34,899 nucleotides of DNA, taken from positions 1 through 34,899 of the forward strand of contig NZ_SMOA01000047.1 in NCBI RefSeq assembly GCF_004353985.1. The letters are read 5' to 3'. The stretch is from Paracraurococcus ruber. Its GTDB lineage: Bacteria; Pseudomonadota; Alphaproteobacteria; Acetobacterales; Acetobacteraceae. The translations under genes and the position numbers were made by a program. Every line of letters begins with the position of its first letter. The first letter of the stretch is position 1. This document shows, in pieces, positions 7,406 through 16,028 of this stretch. The notes under the pieces are model-generated. The model was not told the origin of the DNA. It made no database searches and saw nothing but the letters and a program-made list of their open reading frames with translations.

Positions 7406-9322
7406 TCAGGCCCGCGCCGCCGCCGCGCCGCTGCCCAGCGCCGAGACCGCCATGGCGACGATCTGCGCCGCGTTCAGCCCGGCCTCGTCATACTGCTTCT
7501 TCGGGTTGTCGTGGTCGATGAAGCGGTCCGGCAAGCACATCGGCCGCACCTTCAGCCCGGCATCCAGCATGCCGCGCAGCGCCAAGTGGTGCAGCACGAA
7601 GCTGCCGAAGCCGCCGACCGAGCCTTCCTCGATGGTGATCAGCACCTCGTGCTCGCGCGCCAGCCGCTCCACCAGGGCGGTGTCCAGCGGCTTGGCGAAG
7701 CGGGCATCGGCCACGGTGGTGGACAGGCCGCGCGTGCCCAATTCCTCCGCCGCCTTCAGGCATTCCTGCAGCCGCGCGCCATAGGAGAGGATGGCGACCT
7801 TGGTGCCTTCCTTCAGCACGCGCCCCCTGCCGATCTCGAGCGGCGTGCCGCGCTTCGGCAGATCGAGCCCGATGCCCTCGCCGCGCGGGTAGCGGAAGCC
7901 GATCGGGCCGGCATCATGCGCCGCCGCGGTGGCGACCATGTGGACCAGCTCCACCTCATCCGCCGCCGCCATCAGCACCATGTTCGGCAGGCAGCCGAGA
8001 TAGGCGATGTCATAGGCGCCGGCATGCGTCGCGCCATCGGCGCCGACCAGGCCCGCGCGGTCCATCGCGAAGCGTACCGGCAGGTTCTGCAGCGCCACGT
8101 CATGCATCACCTGGTCATAGGCGCGCTGCAGGAAGGTGGAGTAGATGGCGCAGAAGGGCTTCATCCCCTCCGTCGCCATGCCGGCGGCGAAGGTGACGGC
8201 ATGCTGCTCGGCGATGCCGACATCGAAGGTGCGCTTCGGGAAGCGCTTGCCGAACATGTCGAGGCTGGTGCCCGACGGCATGGCGGCGTTGATGGCGACG
8301 ATCCGGTCATCGACCTCGGCTTCCGCGATCAGCGCGGTGGCGAAGACCTTCTGGTAGGTCGGCGGCCCGGGCGGGGCCTTCACCTGCTCCCCGGTGACGA
8401 CGTTGAACTTCTGCACGCCGTGGTACTTGTCGGCGCTGGCCTCGGCCGGGGCGTAGCCCTTGCCCTTCTTCGTCACCACGTGCAGCAGCACGGGGTCGTT
8501 CACCTCGGCGTCGCGCAGGTTGCGCAGCACCGGCAGCAGGTGGTCCAGGTCGTGCCCGTCGATCGGGCCGACATAGTAGAAGCCCAGCTCCTCGAACAGC
8601 GTGCCGCCGGTCAGCAGGCCGCGCGCATATTCGTCGGCCCGCTTCGCGGCGCGTTCCAGCGGCGCCGGGAAATGCCGCGCCAGCTTCGCCATCATGTCGC
8701 GGATGGACAGGAAGGGGCGGGAGGAGACGACCTTCGACAGATAGGCGCTCATCGCGCCGACCGGCGGCGCGATGGACATGTCGTTGTCGTTGAGGATGAC
8801 GATCAGCCGCGACTTCTCGGCGCCGGCGTTGTTCATCGCCTCATAGGCCATGCCGGCGCTCATCGCGCCGTCGCCGATCACCGCGATGACGTTGCGCTGG
8901 TCGCCCTTCAGGTCCCGCGCCACCGCCATGCCGAGGCCGGCGGAGATCGAGGTGCTGGAATGGGCGGCGCCGAAGGGGTCATACTCGCTCTCGCTCCGGC
9001 GGGTGAAGCCGGACAGGCCGCCGCCCTGGCGCAGGGTGCGGATGCGGTCGCGCCGCCCGGTCAGGATCTTGTGCGGATAGGCCTGGTGGCCGACATCCCA
9101 GATCAGCCGGTCGCGCGGCGTCTCGAACACCGCATGCACCGCCACCGTCAGCTCGACGACGCCGAGCGAGGCGCCGAGATGGCCGCCGGTGACGCTGACG
9201 GCCGAGATCGTTTCGGCGCGCAGCTCGTCGGCCAGCTGCTTGAGCTGGTCAGAGGAGAAATTCCGCATGTCGGCGGGCACGCGGACCCGGTCGAGCAGGG
9301 GGGTGGAGGGCGCGGGGGACAT
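7406..9322 (-). CDS. dxs: 1-deoxy-D-xylulose-5-phosphate synthase
   Basis: This 638-aa ThDP enzyme should condense pyruvate and glyceraldehyde 3-phosphate to DXP, the entry step of the MEP isoprenoid pathway, which also feeds thiamine and pyridoxal synthesis. Visible motifs are the ThDP/Mg motif [18 protein letters not shown] with LNDNDMSI downstream (about residues 150-185), the region with [12 protein letters not shown], the transketolase pyrimidine-domain stretch [15 protein letters not shown], and [15 protein letters not shown]. The length matches DXS (620-640). ispA ends 2 nt before its ATG (TGACCATG), so translation is probably coupled. This makes xseB-ispA-dxs a compact isoprenoid operon, as known in alphaproteobacteria. 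Confidence 0.97.
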   Translation of the reverse strand: MSPAPSTPLLDRVRVPADMRNFSSDQLKQLADELRAETISAVSVTGGHLGASLGVVELTVAVHAVFETPRDRLIWDVGHQAYPHKILTGRRDRIRTLRQGGGLSGFTRRSESEYDPFGAAHSSTSISAGLGMAVARDLKGDQRNVIAVIGDGAMSAGMAYEAMNNAGAEKSRLIVILNDNDMSIAPPVGAMSAYLSKVVSSRPFLSIRDMMAKLARHFPAPLERAAKRADEYARGLLTGGTLFEELGFYYVGPIDGHDLDHLLPVLRNLRDAEVNDPVLLHVVTKKGKGYAPAEASADKYHGVQKFNVVTGEQVKAPPGPPTYQKVFATALIAEAEVDDRIVAINAAMPSGTSLDMFGKRFPKRTFDVGIAEQHAVTFAAGMATEGMKPFCAIYSTFLQRAYDQVMHDVALQNLPVRFAMDRAGLVGADGATHAGAYDIAYLGCLPNMVLMAAADEVELVHMVATAAAHDAGPIGFRYPRGEGIGLDLPKRGTPLEIGRGRVLKEGTKVAILSYGARLQECLKAAEELGTRGLSTTVADARFAKPLDTALVERLAREHEVLITIEEGSVGGFGSFVLHHLALRGMLDAGLKVRPMCLPDRFIDHDNPKKQYDEAGLNAAQIVAMAVSALGSGAAAARA

Positions 9323-9324
9323 GG

Positions 9325-10242
9325 TCAGCTCCTCCGCTCGATCGTGAAGTCAGCGAGCATCCTCAAGAGGTCACCCCTCTCCCCGAAGCCGTCAAGATGG
9401 CCCTTTGCCTGGGCGACCAGCCGCTCGGCTTGAAGCCTTGCGCGGTCGAGGCCCAGCAGCCCGACCAGGGTCGCCTTCCCGGCCGCGGCGTCCTTGCCGG
9501 TGGCCTTGCCGGTCTCGGCGGCGCTTGCGGTCGCGTCCAGCAGGTCGTCGGCGATCTGGAAGGCGGCGCCCAGGTCGCGGCCATAGGCCAGCAGCGCATG
9601 CCGCTGCGGCAGCGGCGCCTTGCCCAGGATGGCGCCCGCCTCGGCCGAGAATTCGATCAGCTTGCCGGTCTTCAGCGTCTGCAGCCGGCCGATCGCCACC
9701 TCGTCCAGCTGGCCGCCGGCGCGTTCCGCCAGCATGTCCAGCATCTGGCCGCCGCACATGCCGCGCGGGCCGGCGGCGCGCGACAGGCAGCGCACCAGCT
9801 CCACCCGCACCGCGGGGTCGCTATGGGTGTCCTCCTCGGCCAGCACGGTGAAGGCGTGGCTCTGCAGCGCATCGCCGGCCAGGATCGCCGTCGCCTCGTC
9901 CCAGGCCTTGTGCACGGTCGGCTTGCCGCGGCGCAGGTCGTCGTCGTCCATCGCCGGCAGGTCGTCATGCACCAGGGAGTAGGCGTGCACCATCTCGATC
10001 GCCGCGGCGACGCGCAGCGCCGCCTGGCGGGAGACGTTGAACTGCCGCGCCCCTTCCAGCACCAGGAAGCCGCGCAGCCGCTTGCCGCCGCCGATGGCGG
10101 CATAGCGCATGGCGGCGAAGAGCGGCGCCTCCTGCCCCTCATCCGGCGGCAGCAGCACGTCGAGCGCCTGGTCGATCTCGGCGGCGGCCTCCGCCAGGGC
10201 GCGCGCCAGCGTGGCGGACGGCGCGTCGGTGGTCATGCTCAT
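9325..10242 (-). CDS. ispA: Farnesyl/geranyl diphosphate synthase (short-chain polyprenyl synthase)
   Basis: This 305-aa enzyme should condense IPP with DMAPP and GPP to make farnesyl diphosphate, the precursor of quinones, hopanoids and bactoprenol. The first aspartate-rich motif [14 protein letters not shown] (about residues 92-105) and the second, FQIADDLLD (about 232-240), are both complete. [15 protein letters not shown] and [12 protein letters not shown] are also conserved. Length fits IspA. It lies 13 nt downstream of xseB and 2 nt upstream of dxs. The start MSMTTDAPS could alternatively be the internal Met3. Confidence 0.95.
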   Translation of the reverse strand: MSMTTDAPSATLARALAEAAAEIDQALDVLLPPDEGQEAPLFAAMRYAAIGGGKRLRGFLVLEGARQFNVSRQAALRVAAAIEMVHAYSLVHDDLPAMDDDDLRRGKPTVHKAWDEATAILAGDALQSHAFTVLAEEDTHSDPAVRVELVRCLSRAAGPRGMCGGQMLDMLAERAGGQLDEVAIGRLQTLKTGKLIEFSAEAGAILGKAPLPQRHALLAYGRDLGAAFQIADDLLDATASAAETGKATGKDAAAGKATLVGLLGLDRARLQAERLVAQAKGHLDGFGERGDLLRMLADFTIERRS

Positions 10243-10255
10243 GGCTCAGGCGACC

Positions 10256-10543
10256 CTATTCGACATCGCGCAGCGCCGGCCCGCCGGGCCCGGCGACGAT
10301 GGCCTGCACCTTCGCCTCGGCCTCGGCCAGCGTCCGCTCGCAATGCTGGCGCAGCGCGGCGCCCCGTTCGTAATCCGCGATGGCCTGGGCCAGGCTGCCC
10401 TGCCCGCCCTCCAGCGACCGCACGATCCCCTCCAGCTCGGCCAGCGCATCCTCGAAGGACAGGGCGGCCAGATCCCGCCGCCCGGGCTGCTCGCCCGTCC
10501 CGCCCCCGCGCGCCGCGCCGGCCTGCCCCCGCCCCTCTCCCAT
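10256..10543 (-). CDS. xseB: Exodeoxyribonuclease VII small subunit
   Basis: This 95-aa protein is the small subunit of exonuclease VII, which degrades single-stranded DNA with XseA. The core LSFEDALAELEGIVRSLEGG and YERGAALRQHCERTLAEAEAKV is diagnostic of the family. ATG 10543 (MGEGRGQAG) has a good AGGAG 6 nt upstream. The frame is open further to 10921, but that part is low-complexity and lacks the family pattern. The N-terminal 30 residues (Gly/Arg/Ala-rich) extend beyond the usual XseB core. It is the first gene of xseB-ispA-dxs. Confidence 0.92.
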   Translation of the reverse strand: MGEGRGQAGAARGGGTGEQPGRRDLAALSFEDALAELEGIVRSLEGGQGSLAQAIADYERGAALRQHCERTLAEAEAKVQAIVAGPGGPALRDVE

Positions 10544-10934
10544 CCGGGTCTCCTGACTCTGGCGGGCATCATACATCCGCCGCCGTCTTGGCCAAATGCC
10601 ACCGCCGCAGGCAGCCCCGCACCGCCAGGGGCAAGGGCGCCGGGGCCATGGTGACGAAGCGCCAGCGCCAGCGCCCGCCGGGCCGCCGCCGGCCGGCATC
10701 GCCCGACGGAAACGGGCGCAAGAACAACCGCTTGGGCGAACCGGCCGAGCGGGCCCCCGCCGCCGGCCGCCATGCCGCGCTTGGGCGGGCCGCGGACCGG
10801 CCCGGGAAGCGGCCGCCCGCCACGCTTGCGCCGCCTTGCCCTGACCGACTCGCCGGCGTACCGGACCCCGGCGGACCCGCGCGCCACGCGGCAGCCCGGC
10901 CGCCCCGGCGACCGCCGCCAAGGGAGGAAACCCG
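10544..10934. other. 391-bp divergent intergenic region, no gene seen
   Basis: This region separates the minus-strand xseB operon from the plus-strand Bug gene. ORFs across it (for example plus 10596-10844) have Arg/Pro/Ala-rich translations with no domain-like pattern and no Shine-Dalgarno, so I regard them as GC artefacts. I see no clear promoter hexamers. Promoters for both flanking units must lie here. Confidence 0.5.
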
Positions 10935-11918
10935 ATGCCGCATCAGACGCGCCGTACCCTGCTGGCCGCCCCCTTGGCCGCCCCCTTGGCCACCCCGCTG
11001 CTGCCGACCGCCGCCCGGGCGCAGGCCGAAGCCGGCCGGCCGATCCGCATGATCGTGCCCTTCGCCCCGGGCGGGTCGGCCGATGTCGTCGCCCGCATCA
11101 CCGCCCTCGGCCTGCAGGAGGCGCTGGGGCAACCCGTGGTGGTGGAGAACCGCGGCGGCTCGGGCGGCGTCATCGGCTCGGAAGCCGCGCTGGCGGCGCC
11201 GCCCGATGGCGCCACCATCGTCTTCCACACCCTGTCCTCGGCCGTGCTGAATGCCGGGCTCTACCGCAACCTGTCCTTCGATGTCCGCCGCGCCTTCGCC
11301 CCGGTGGCGCTGGTCGGCACCCTGCCCAACGTGGTGATGGTGCATCCGCGCCTGCCGGCGCGGACCCTGCCGGAGCTGCTGGCACTGCTGCGGGAGAGGC
11401 CGGGGCGGATCGCCTATGCCTCCTCCGGCGCCGGCACCATCACGCATCTCTCGGCGCATCTGCTGGTGCAGCTGGCGGGGGCGGAGGCGACGCATGTGCC
11501 CTATCGCGGCAGCGGCCCTGCCTTCGCCGACCTGCTGGCCGGCACCGTGGACATGATGGTGGACAGCATGGCGAGCGTGATCCCGCCAATCCGCGCCGGC
11601 CAGGTGCGGGCCCTGGCGGTGACCACGCGCGGCCGCAGCCCCGCCCTGCCGGACGTGCCGACGGCGGCCGAGGCCGGGCTGCCGGGCTACGAGACCTACA
11701 ACTGGCACGCCGTCTTCGTGCATGCCGCGACGCCGGCGCCGCTGCGGGCGCGGCTGGAGGCCGGGATGCAGGCGGCGGTGCGGGCGCAGGCGGTCCGGCT
11801 GGAACAGGCCGGCGTGGAGCCGCGGCCGGACGGGGCGGCGGCGCTGGCGGCGTTCTGGGACCAGCAGCTGGCGCTGTGGATCCCCATCGTCCGCAGTTCC
11901 GGCGCGACGGCGGACTGA
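10935..11918 (+). CDS. Bug/TctC-family periplasmic solute-binding protein
   Basis: This 327-aa exported protein should bind a small organic acid in the periplasm, as Bug proteins do. The N-terminus (RRTLLAAPLAAP..., ending AARAQA about residue 31) is a signal peptide with a twin-Arg-like RR start. The mature part begins PIRMIVPFAPGGSADVVAR, the family hallmark, and continues with VVENRGGSGGVIGSEAA and HVPYRGSGPAFADLLAGTVDMM. An AGGGAGGAAA precedes the ATG. No TctA/TctB membrane components are nearby, so it is an orphan receptor, as is common in betaproteobacteria and Acetobacteraceae. The neighbouring CitE-like lyase may act on the same ligand. Confidence 0.9.
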   Translation: MPHQTRRTLLAAPLAAPLATPLLPTAARAQAEAGRPIRMIVPFAPGGSADVVARITALGLQEALGQPVVVENRGGSGGVIGSEAALAAPPDGATIVFHTLSSAVLNAGLYRNLSFDVRRAFAPVALVGTLPNVVMVHPRLPARTLPELLALLRERPGRIAYASSGAGTITHLSAHLLVQLAGAEATHVPYRGSGPAFADLLAGTVDMMVDSMASVIPPIRAGQVRALAVTTRGRSPALPDVPTAAEAGLPGYETYNWHAVFVHAATPAPLRARLEAGMQAAVRAQAVRLEQAGVEPRPDGAAALAAFWDQQLALWIPIVRSSGATAD

Positions 11919-12061
11919 CGCCCCGGCCGTGGCGCCCGGCCGGCGGCGTCGCGGCGGATGCAGGCACTGGCTCGGTCGGCCGCGGCCTGCGGCGCGCGCC
12001 GATGGGCGCGGAGCCTGCCGGGCGGCTTCGCGGCGCCGCGGCGGCGGGATAGGCTCGCGCC

Positions 12062-12940
12062 ATGCGCACCCTCCCCACCTGGCGGTCCCTGCTCTATGTC
12101 CCGGCGACGCGGGACGATTTCGTCGCCAAGGCGCATCGCCGCGGCGCCGATGCCATCATCCTCGACCTCGAGGATGCGGTGGCGCCCGCGGAGAAGCCGG
12201 CCGCCCGCGCCGCACTGGCCCGCGCCGTGCCGGCGGTGCGGCAGCCGGGGCCGGACGGGCGCGGCGCCGAGGTCTGCGTGCGCATCAACCGGCCGCTGCG
12301 CATGGCGGCGGAGGACATCGCCGCGGCGGTCGGCGCCGGCGCCGACGTGCTGGTGCTGACCAAGCTGCTGGGCCCCGACCATGTGCGCCTGCTGGCCGAA
12401 CTGACCGCGGAGTCCGAGGCGGCGCAGGGCGTGCCGGTGGGCAGCACCCGCTTCATCGGCTTGGTCGAGACCGCGGCGGCGCTGCCGCAGATGGAGGCGA
12501 TCGCCCGCGCCGATGACCGCATGGTGGCGCTGGGCGCGGGCGGGGAGGATCTGGCGACCGATCTCGGCATGGAGCCGGTGCCGGACGCGCTCTACATCCC
12601 GAAGATGCTGGCGGTGGTGGCGGCCCGCGCCGCCGGCATCCTGCCGCTGGGCTTCGTCGGCACCGTCGCCGGCCTGTCGGACATGGAAGGCTACCGGGCG
12701 ATGCTGCGGCGGTCGCGCGCGCTGGGCTTCGCCTGCGCCAGCTGCGTCCACCCGTCGCAGGTGCCGGTGATCAACGAGGAATACGGCGCCCGGCCCGAGG
12801 AGGTGGAACGCGCCCGCCGCATGGTCGCGGCCTTCGAGGCATCGCTGGCGCGCGGCGTCGGCGCGGTGACCTTCGAGGGGCAGATGATCGACGCGCCGAT
12901 CGTCGAGCGGGCCAGGCGGCTGCTGCGCCGCTTGGGCTAG
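12062..12940 (+). CDS. HpcH/HpaI aldolase / citrate lyase beta-like (CitE-like) protein
   Basis: This 292-aa TIM-barrel protein belongs to the CitE-like class, which cleaves or forms acyl-CoA esters such as malyl-CoA, citramalyl-CoA or beta-methylmalyl-CoA. Typical motifs are RSLLYVPATRDDFV (residues 8-21), AIILDLEDAVAP (metal-binding and nucleotide region), VCVRINRP, FIGLVETAAAL (metal Glu) and CVHPSQVPVINEEY. The length matches stand-alone CitE-like proteins rather than the citrate lyase complex, and no citD/citF genes are present. A 143-bp gap separates it from the Bug gene upstream on the same strand. The substrate is unresolved. Confidence 0.88.
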   Translation: MRTLPTWRSLLYVPATRDDFVAKAHRRGADAIILDLEDAVAPAEKPAARAALARAVPAVRQPGPDGRGAEVCVRINRPLRMAAEDIAAAVGAGADVLVLTKLLGPDHVRLLAELTAESEAAQGVPVGSTRFIGLVETAAALPQMEAIARADDRMVALGAGGEDLATDLGMEPVPDALYIPKMLAVVAARAAGILPLGFVGTVAGLSDMEGYRAMLRRSRALGFACASCVHPSQVPVINEEYGARPEEVERARRMVAAFEASLARGVGAVTFEGQMIDAPIVERARRLLRRLG

Positions 12941-12950
12941 TATCCCGAAC

Positions 12951-12983
12951 CCGAAGTCCGCCGCCACTGGTGGCGTCCTTCGG
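12951..12983. terminator. Long imperfect hairpin after the CitE-like gene
   Basis: CCGAAG (12951-12956) pairs with CTTCGG (12978-12983), and inside it CGCCAC (12962-12967) pairs with GTGGCG (12970-12975). The structure begins 10 nt after the stop codon. There is no U-tract. It may terminate or stabilise the upstream transcript. Confidence 0.45.
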
Positions 12984-13010
12984 TCCGGGCCACTCGCCAT
13001 TGTTGTCAGT

Positions 13011-13078
13011 GGCCTGCTGGTCCGCTGCGTCTGCAGCCGGTGGCTGCGAACTTCGCGGGCAGGACACTAGGCCGGATC
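13011..13078. repeat. 68-bp dispersed intergenic repeat, copy A
   Basis: This segment aligns without gaps to 32501-32568 with about 16 differences in 68 positions. The best conserved block is TCGCGGGCAGGAC followed by GGCCGGATC. Both copies are in plus orientation and both lie in gene-free gaps. I know of no function. It contains the small hairpin GCAGCC-GGT-GGCTGC. Confidence 0.55.
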
Positions 13079-13079
13079 G

Positions 13080-13134
13080 CGGGGCGGCGGGCGCGCCGCC
13101 CCGGGACGGCCGCGGGAGGGACAGCGCCCCTCCC
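13080..13134. terminator. Tandem GC hairpins between convergent genes
   Basis: CGGGGCGGCG (13080-13089), loop GGCG, CGCCGCCCCG (13094-13103) is a perfect 10-bp stem. GGGAGGG (13114-13120) and CCCTCCC (13128-13134) form a second stem with a 7-nt loop. They lie 9-64 nt beyond the stop of the minus-strand stress-protein gene and probably serve as its terminator. Confidence 0.55.
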
Positions 13135-13143
13135 GCCTGATGC

Positions 13144-14331
13144 TCAGCGCCGCGGCGTGCGCTCGTTCTCCGGATGCGCGCCGCTGACATTGGTGCCGAG
13201 GTTGCGGTCCACCGCACGGCTCGCCGCGGTGCCCGGCGGGTCGTTCGCCGGCCGCTCGTTCTCCGGATGCGCGCCACTGACATTGGTGCCGAGGTTGCGG
13301 TCCACCGCACGGCTCGCCGCGGTGCCCGGCGGGTCGTTCGCCGGCCGCTCGTTCTCCGGATGCGCACCGCTGATGTTGGTGCCCAGCACCTCATCCGCGC
13401 CGCGCGACAGCATGGTGCCCGGCGGATTGCCCGGCGTGCCGTCCGGCTGCCGGCCGGCGAGGTTGGTGCCGGCCAGGTCGTCGGCGCCGCGCGTCGCCGC
13501 GGTGCCGGGCGGGTTGGTCGCGGCGCGGCCGCTGCCGCCCAGGCTGCCGCCGGCCGTCGCCGGCCGCTCATTCTCCGGATGCGCGCCGCTGATGTTGGTG
13601 CCCAGCACCTCATCCGCGCCGCGCGACAGCATGGTGCCCGGCGGGTTGCCCGGCGTGCCATCCGGCGCGCTGGCGGCGGCGCCGGTGCGCGGATAGTCGC
13701 CGGTGCGCGTGCCCGTCTGGGCCGCGGCCGTGGTGGTGCCGACGCCGGCGGCGGTGCCGATGCCGCTGACCGGGTCGGTCATGTCGCCATAGCCGCTCCA
13801 GCCGCCGGCACGGTAGTCGGCGCCGCGCGCCGTGGCATCGGCGGCGTTGTGCCGGGCCATGATCGCCTCCGCCTCGGCGGCGCGGGCTTCCTCGGCGCGG
13901 AGCGTCACCAGGTTGCCGCCGCGGCGCACGCCTTCGGCATAGACATGGCTCTCCTCCTCCGACAGGCCGGCGCCGGTGAGCGCGCCGAGCAGGCCGCCCG
14001 CCGCCGCGCCGACGCCGGCGCCGGTAACCGCCGCCACCAGCCAGCCGGCGGCGACGATGGGGCCGAGGCCGGGGATGGCCAGCGCGCCGAGGCCCGCCAG
14101 CAGGCCGGCGCCGCCGCCGACCAGGGTGCCGATGGTGGCGCCGGTGCCGGCGCCCGTGCCGGTTTCCGTCGTGACGTCGCCGGTCGTGGTCGTCGTCGCG
14201 CCGGTATCGTCGCCGCGGCTGGCGATCAGGCTGATGTCGTCGCGGGCGAAGCCGGCGGCTTCCAGGTCACGGACGGCGGCATGCGCGTCGGTGGTGCTGT
14301 CGAAGAGCCGCGCGATGGTGCGGGTTGCCAT
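13144..14331 (-). CDS. Glycine-zipper stress-type protein with five C-terminal ~30-aa repeats
   Basis: The 395-aa product starts MATRTIARLFDS, with a clear AGGGAG upstream. Residues 4-40 (IARLFDSTTDAHAAVRDLEAAGF, then DDISLIASR) match the general stress protein 17M/YflT-like domain. Residues 62-122 are a long Gly/Ala-rich hydrophobic glycine-zipper region likely to insert in membranes, followed by SEEESHVYAEGVRRGGNLVTLRA, typical of this family. The C-terminus has five repeats at about 229-257, 273-301, 302-331, 333-362 and 364-392, each N/DPPGT...R..D...GTN.SGAHPENER. This hydrophilic Pro/Gly/Asn tail is unusual for the family. It follows a PepSY-like gene by 26 bp. A role in envelope stress is an inference. 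Confidence 0.85.
   Translation of the reverse strand: MATRTIARLFDSTTDAHAAVRDLEAAGFARDDISLIASRGDDTGATTTTTGDVTTETGTGAGTGATIGTLVGGGAGLLAGLGALAIPGLGPIVAAGWLVAAVTGAGVGAAAGGLLGALTGAGLSEEESHVYAEGVRRGGNLVTLRAEEARAAEAEAIMARHNAADATARGADYRAGGWSGYGDMTDPVSGIGTAAGVGTTTAAAQTGTRTGDYPRTGAAASAPDGTPGNPPGTMLSRGADEVLGTNISGAHPENERPATAGGSLGGSGRAATNPPGTAATRGADDLAGTNLAGRQPDGTPGNPPGTMLSRGADEVLGTNISGAHPENERPANDPPGTAASRAVDRNLGTNVSGAHPENERPANDPPGTAASRAVDRNLGTNVSGAHPENERTPRR
13161..13346. repeat. 93-bp tandem repeat inside the stress-protein gene
   Basis: Units 13161-13253 and 13254-13346 differ at a single position, and a third partial unit begins at 13347. On the minus strand each encodes 31 residues (DPPGTAASRAVDRNLGTN plus VSGAHPENERPAN). 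The one difference is synonymous (Ser codon). Confidence 0.9.
13341..13666. repeat. 107-bp duplicated block inside the stress-protein gene
   Basis: 13341-13447 and 13560-13666 match at 103 of 107 positions. The distance between them is 219 bp (73 codons), so the frame is kept. All four differences are synonymous (two Asn codons, one Gly, one Asp). Confidence 0.9.
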
Positions 14332-14357
14332 GATATGCTCCCTGATCTCGTGGGCGT

Positions 14358-14837
14358 TCAACGGCCGGCGTTCGGGACGACGTTGCCCTGGAAGTCCAGC
14401 GCGACGCTGACCTGCTGGCCGCCGCGGCTGGCGCGGCCGCGCCACACGCCCTGGTCGTCCTTCTGCAGCCCGCTGACATCGGTGAAGCCGGCCGCCTCGA
14501 TGCGGCTCTTCGCCTGGCCTTCGGTGAAGCTGTTGGCGCCCGCCGCCGGCGTGGTGGCGGTGCGGGTGCCGTCATCCAGGCGCACCGCGGCGTTGCCGCT
14601 GTCCGTATCGCGGTTCGGCGTCGTGGCGCCGGTACGGGCATCCGGCGTCGGCGTCACCGCCGTGGCGCCGCTGCGCGCATCGGGTGCCGGCGTCACCGCC
14701 GCGTTGGGGCGCGTGGTGCTGCCCTGGGTGGCGGCGCCGGGCGCGGTGCGGTCCGGCGTGGCGGGAGAGGTCTGGGCATAGGCCGGGACGGCCGCAACCG
14801 CACCCAGCAACGCCAGGCGAAACAGCGTCTTGCGCAT
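14358..14837 (-). CDS. Secreted PepSY-like domain protein
   Basis: The 159-aa product from ATG 14837 has a signal peptide (MRKTLFRLALLGAVAAVPAYAQ, cleavage after AYA). A low-complexity Thr/Pro/Ala/Asp linker follows (residues 22-105), with repeated TPAPDARSGAT-like units. A C-terminal domain of about 50 residues contains SFTEGQAKSRIEAAGF, then DDQGVWRGRASRGGQQVSVALDFQGNVV. That domain resembles PepSY-type modules, which often inhibit or accompany peptidases. A frame to 14885 is open, but the added N-terminus would spoil the signal peptide. It lies between the ypfJ-like metallopeptidase and the glycine-zipper gene, so inhibition of the former is a plausible but untested idea. Confidence 0.8.
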   Translation of the reverse strand: MRKTLFRLALLGAVAAVPAYAQTSPATPDRTAPGAATQGSTTRPNAAVTPAPDARSGATAVTPTPDARTGATTPNRDTDSGNAAVRLDDGTRTATTPAAGANSFTEGQAKSRIEAAGFTDVSGLQKDDQGVWRGRASRGGQQVSVALDFQGNVVPNAGR

Positions 14838-14855
14838 CTTTGGTTCCCGTGTGTT

Positions 14856-14888
14856 GGCGTGGCAGGCATGCCGCCTGCATGCCACGCC
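14856..14888. terminator. 13-bp near-perfect hairpin between ypfJ-like and PepSY genes
   Basis: GGCGTGGCAGGCA (14856-14868) pairs with TGCATGCCACGCC (14876-14888) with one mismatch and a 7-nt loop. It occupies most of the 79-bp gap. It may terminate the metallopeptidase transcript or form a 5'-leader structure for the PepSY gene, whose start is only 18 nt away. Confidence 0.6.
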
Positions 14889-14916
14889 CTAACGGGACTT
14901 CAGACGGTGCGTTCCG

Positions 14917-15801
14917 TCACAAACGGTCCGTCCCGAAGGTGTCGCAGCGCGCCACGTCGCCGCCTTCCAGGCCTGTGCGGAACCAGCGCACGCGCTGCGC
15001 GGAGCTGCCATGGGTGAAGCTTTCGGGAACCACGGTGCCGCGCGACTGGCGCTGCAGCCGGTCGTCGCCGACAGCGGCAGCGGCGCCGATGCCGGATTCG
15101 ACATCGCCCGGTTCGAGGAAGCGCTTCATCTGCTCTGTCCGCGCCGCCCAGATGCCGGCGAAGCAGTCGGCCTGCAGCTCGATCCTGACCTGCATGGCGT
15201 TCGACTCGCGCTCATCCATCCCGCGCCGCGCCTGGCTGACGCGCTGCAGGATGCCGAGCTCGTTCTGCACATGGTGCCCGACCTCATGCGCGATGACATA
15301 GGCCCGGGCGAACTCCCCAGGCGCGCCCAGCTTGCGCTCCATGTCGCGGAAGAAGGCGGTGTCCAGGTACACCTTGCGGTCGTTCGGGCAGTAGAAGGGC
15401 CCGACCGCGGTCTGCGCGAAGCCGCAGGCGGATTGGGTGCCGCCGCTGAACAGCACCAGGTTGGGCGGCGTGTATTGCCGGTTGGACCGGCGGAAGATGT
15501 CGGCCCAGGCATCCTCGGTCGTCGCCAGCACCTGGGCGACGAAGCGGCGCTGCCCGTCATCCTCCTCCGGCGCCGGGGCGCGGCGGCTTTCCGTCACCTG
15601 GCTCTGCGGCGGTGCCTCGCCGCCGCCGCTCAGGATCACGGACGGATCGATGCCGAAGAACAGCGCCAGCAGCACCAGCGCGACGGTGCCGAGGCCGCCG
15701 CCGGCGACGCCGATCGGGATGCCGCCCCCGCGGCCGAAGCCGCCGCCGCTGCCGCGGCGGTCCTCGACATTGCTGCTCTCGCGTTCGCCATCCAAGCGCA
15801 T
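14917..15801 (-). CDS. Neutral zinc metallopeptidase, YpfJ/KPN_00809 family
   Basis: This 294-aa protein has a Gly/Arg-rich N-terminus (residues 1-30), one membrane segment (about 31-52: GVAGGGLGTVALVLLALFFG) and an external zinc-metallopeptidase domain. The zinc site is HEVGHH (residues 172-177), and ELQADCFAGIW (about 209-219) supplies the third-ligand region. SACGFAQTAVGPFYCPNDRKVYLD is the family signature before the active site. Length matches the family (about 290). The Shine-Dalgarno is AGGAGG. It is the first gene of a minus-strand group with the PepSY-like and stress genes, and is divergent from oxdC-like. Its natural substrate is unknown. Confidence 0.92.
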   Translation of the reverse strand: MRLDGERESSNVEDRRGSGGGFGRGGGIPIGVAGGGLGTVALVLLALFFGIDPSVILSGGGEAPPQSQVTESRRAPAPEEDDGQRRFVAQVLATTEDAWADIFRRSNRQYTPPNLVLFSGGTQSACGFAQTAVGPFYCPNDRKVYLDTAFFRDMERKLGAPGEFARAYVIAHEVGHHVQNELGILQRVSQARRGMDERESNAMQVRIELQADCFAGIWAARTEQMKRFLEPGDVESGIGAAAAVGDDRLQRQSRGTVVPESFTHGSSAQRVRWFRTGLEGGDVARCDTFGTDRL

Positions 15802-16028
15802 GGCCGGCCCCTCCTGCGTTCCGACCGGGCAACGTCATCGGGCGGATCGGGTTCCAATTGGGACGGCTGTGCGGTGGCGTGCGCCATTGCGCGTCTCCCC
15901 GCTGGATCGAAGGGCAACCGGTCGGAGAAGGTGCCGTTGGCCGCAGCGTGCCGCCCGACCCGCGCCAGGTGAACGAAGCCCATGCCGGGGGGCCTGCGCG
16001 GAGGCGGCACTGGCAAGGAACCACCATC

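Noticed and set aside
4787-9433. Plus-strand 1548-aa open frame
   Set aside because: It lies antisense to the thiolase, thioesterase, tlyA and dxs genes, whose motifs are unmistakable. Its translation is His/Arg/Gly/Ala-rich with no domain pattern. Such long shadows are expected where third codon positions are nearly all G or C.
10596-10844. 82-aa plus-strand ORF in the xseB/Bug gap
   Set aside because: Pro/Arg/Ala-rich, no ribosome-binding site, no domain-like pattern. It looks like a GC-composition artefact.
13174-14781. Plus-strand 535-aa Ala/Arg/Gly-rich repetitive frame
   Set aside because: It mirrors the repeats of the minus-strand stress protein. The minus frame has a ribosome-binding site, a known domain and synonymous-only divergence between repeats, which the plus frame lacks.
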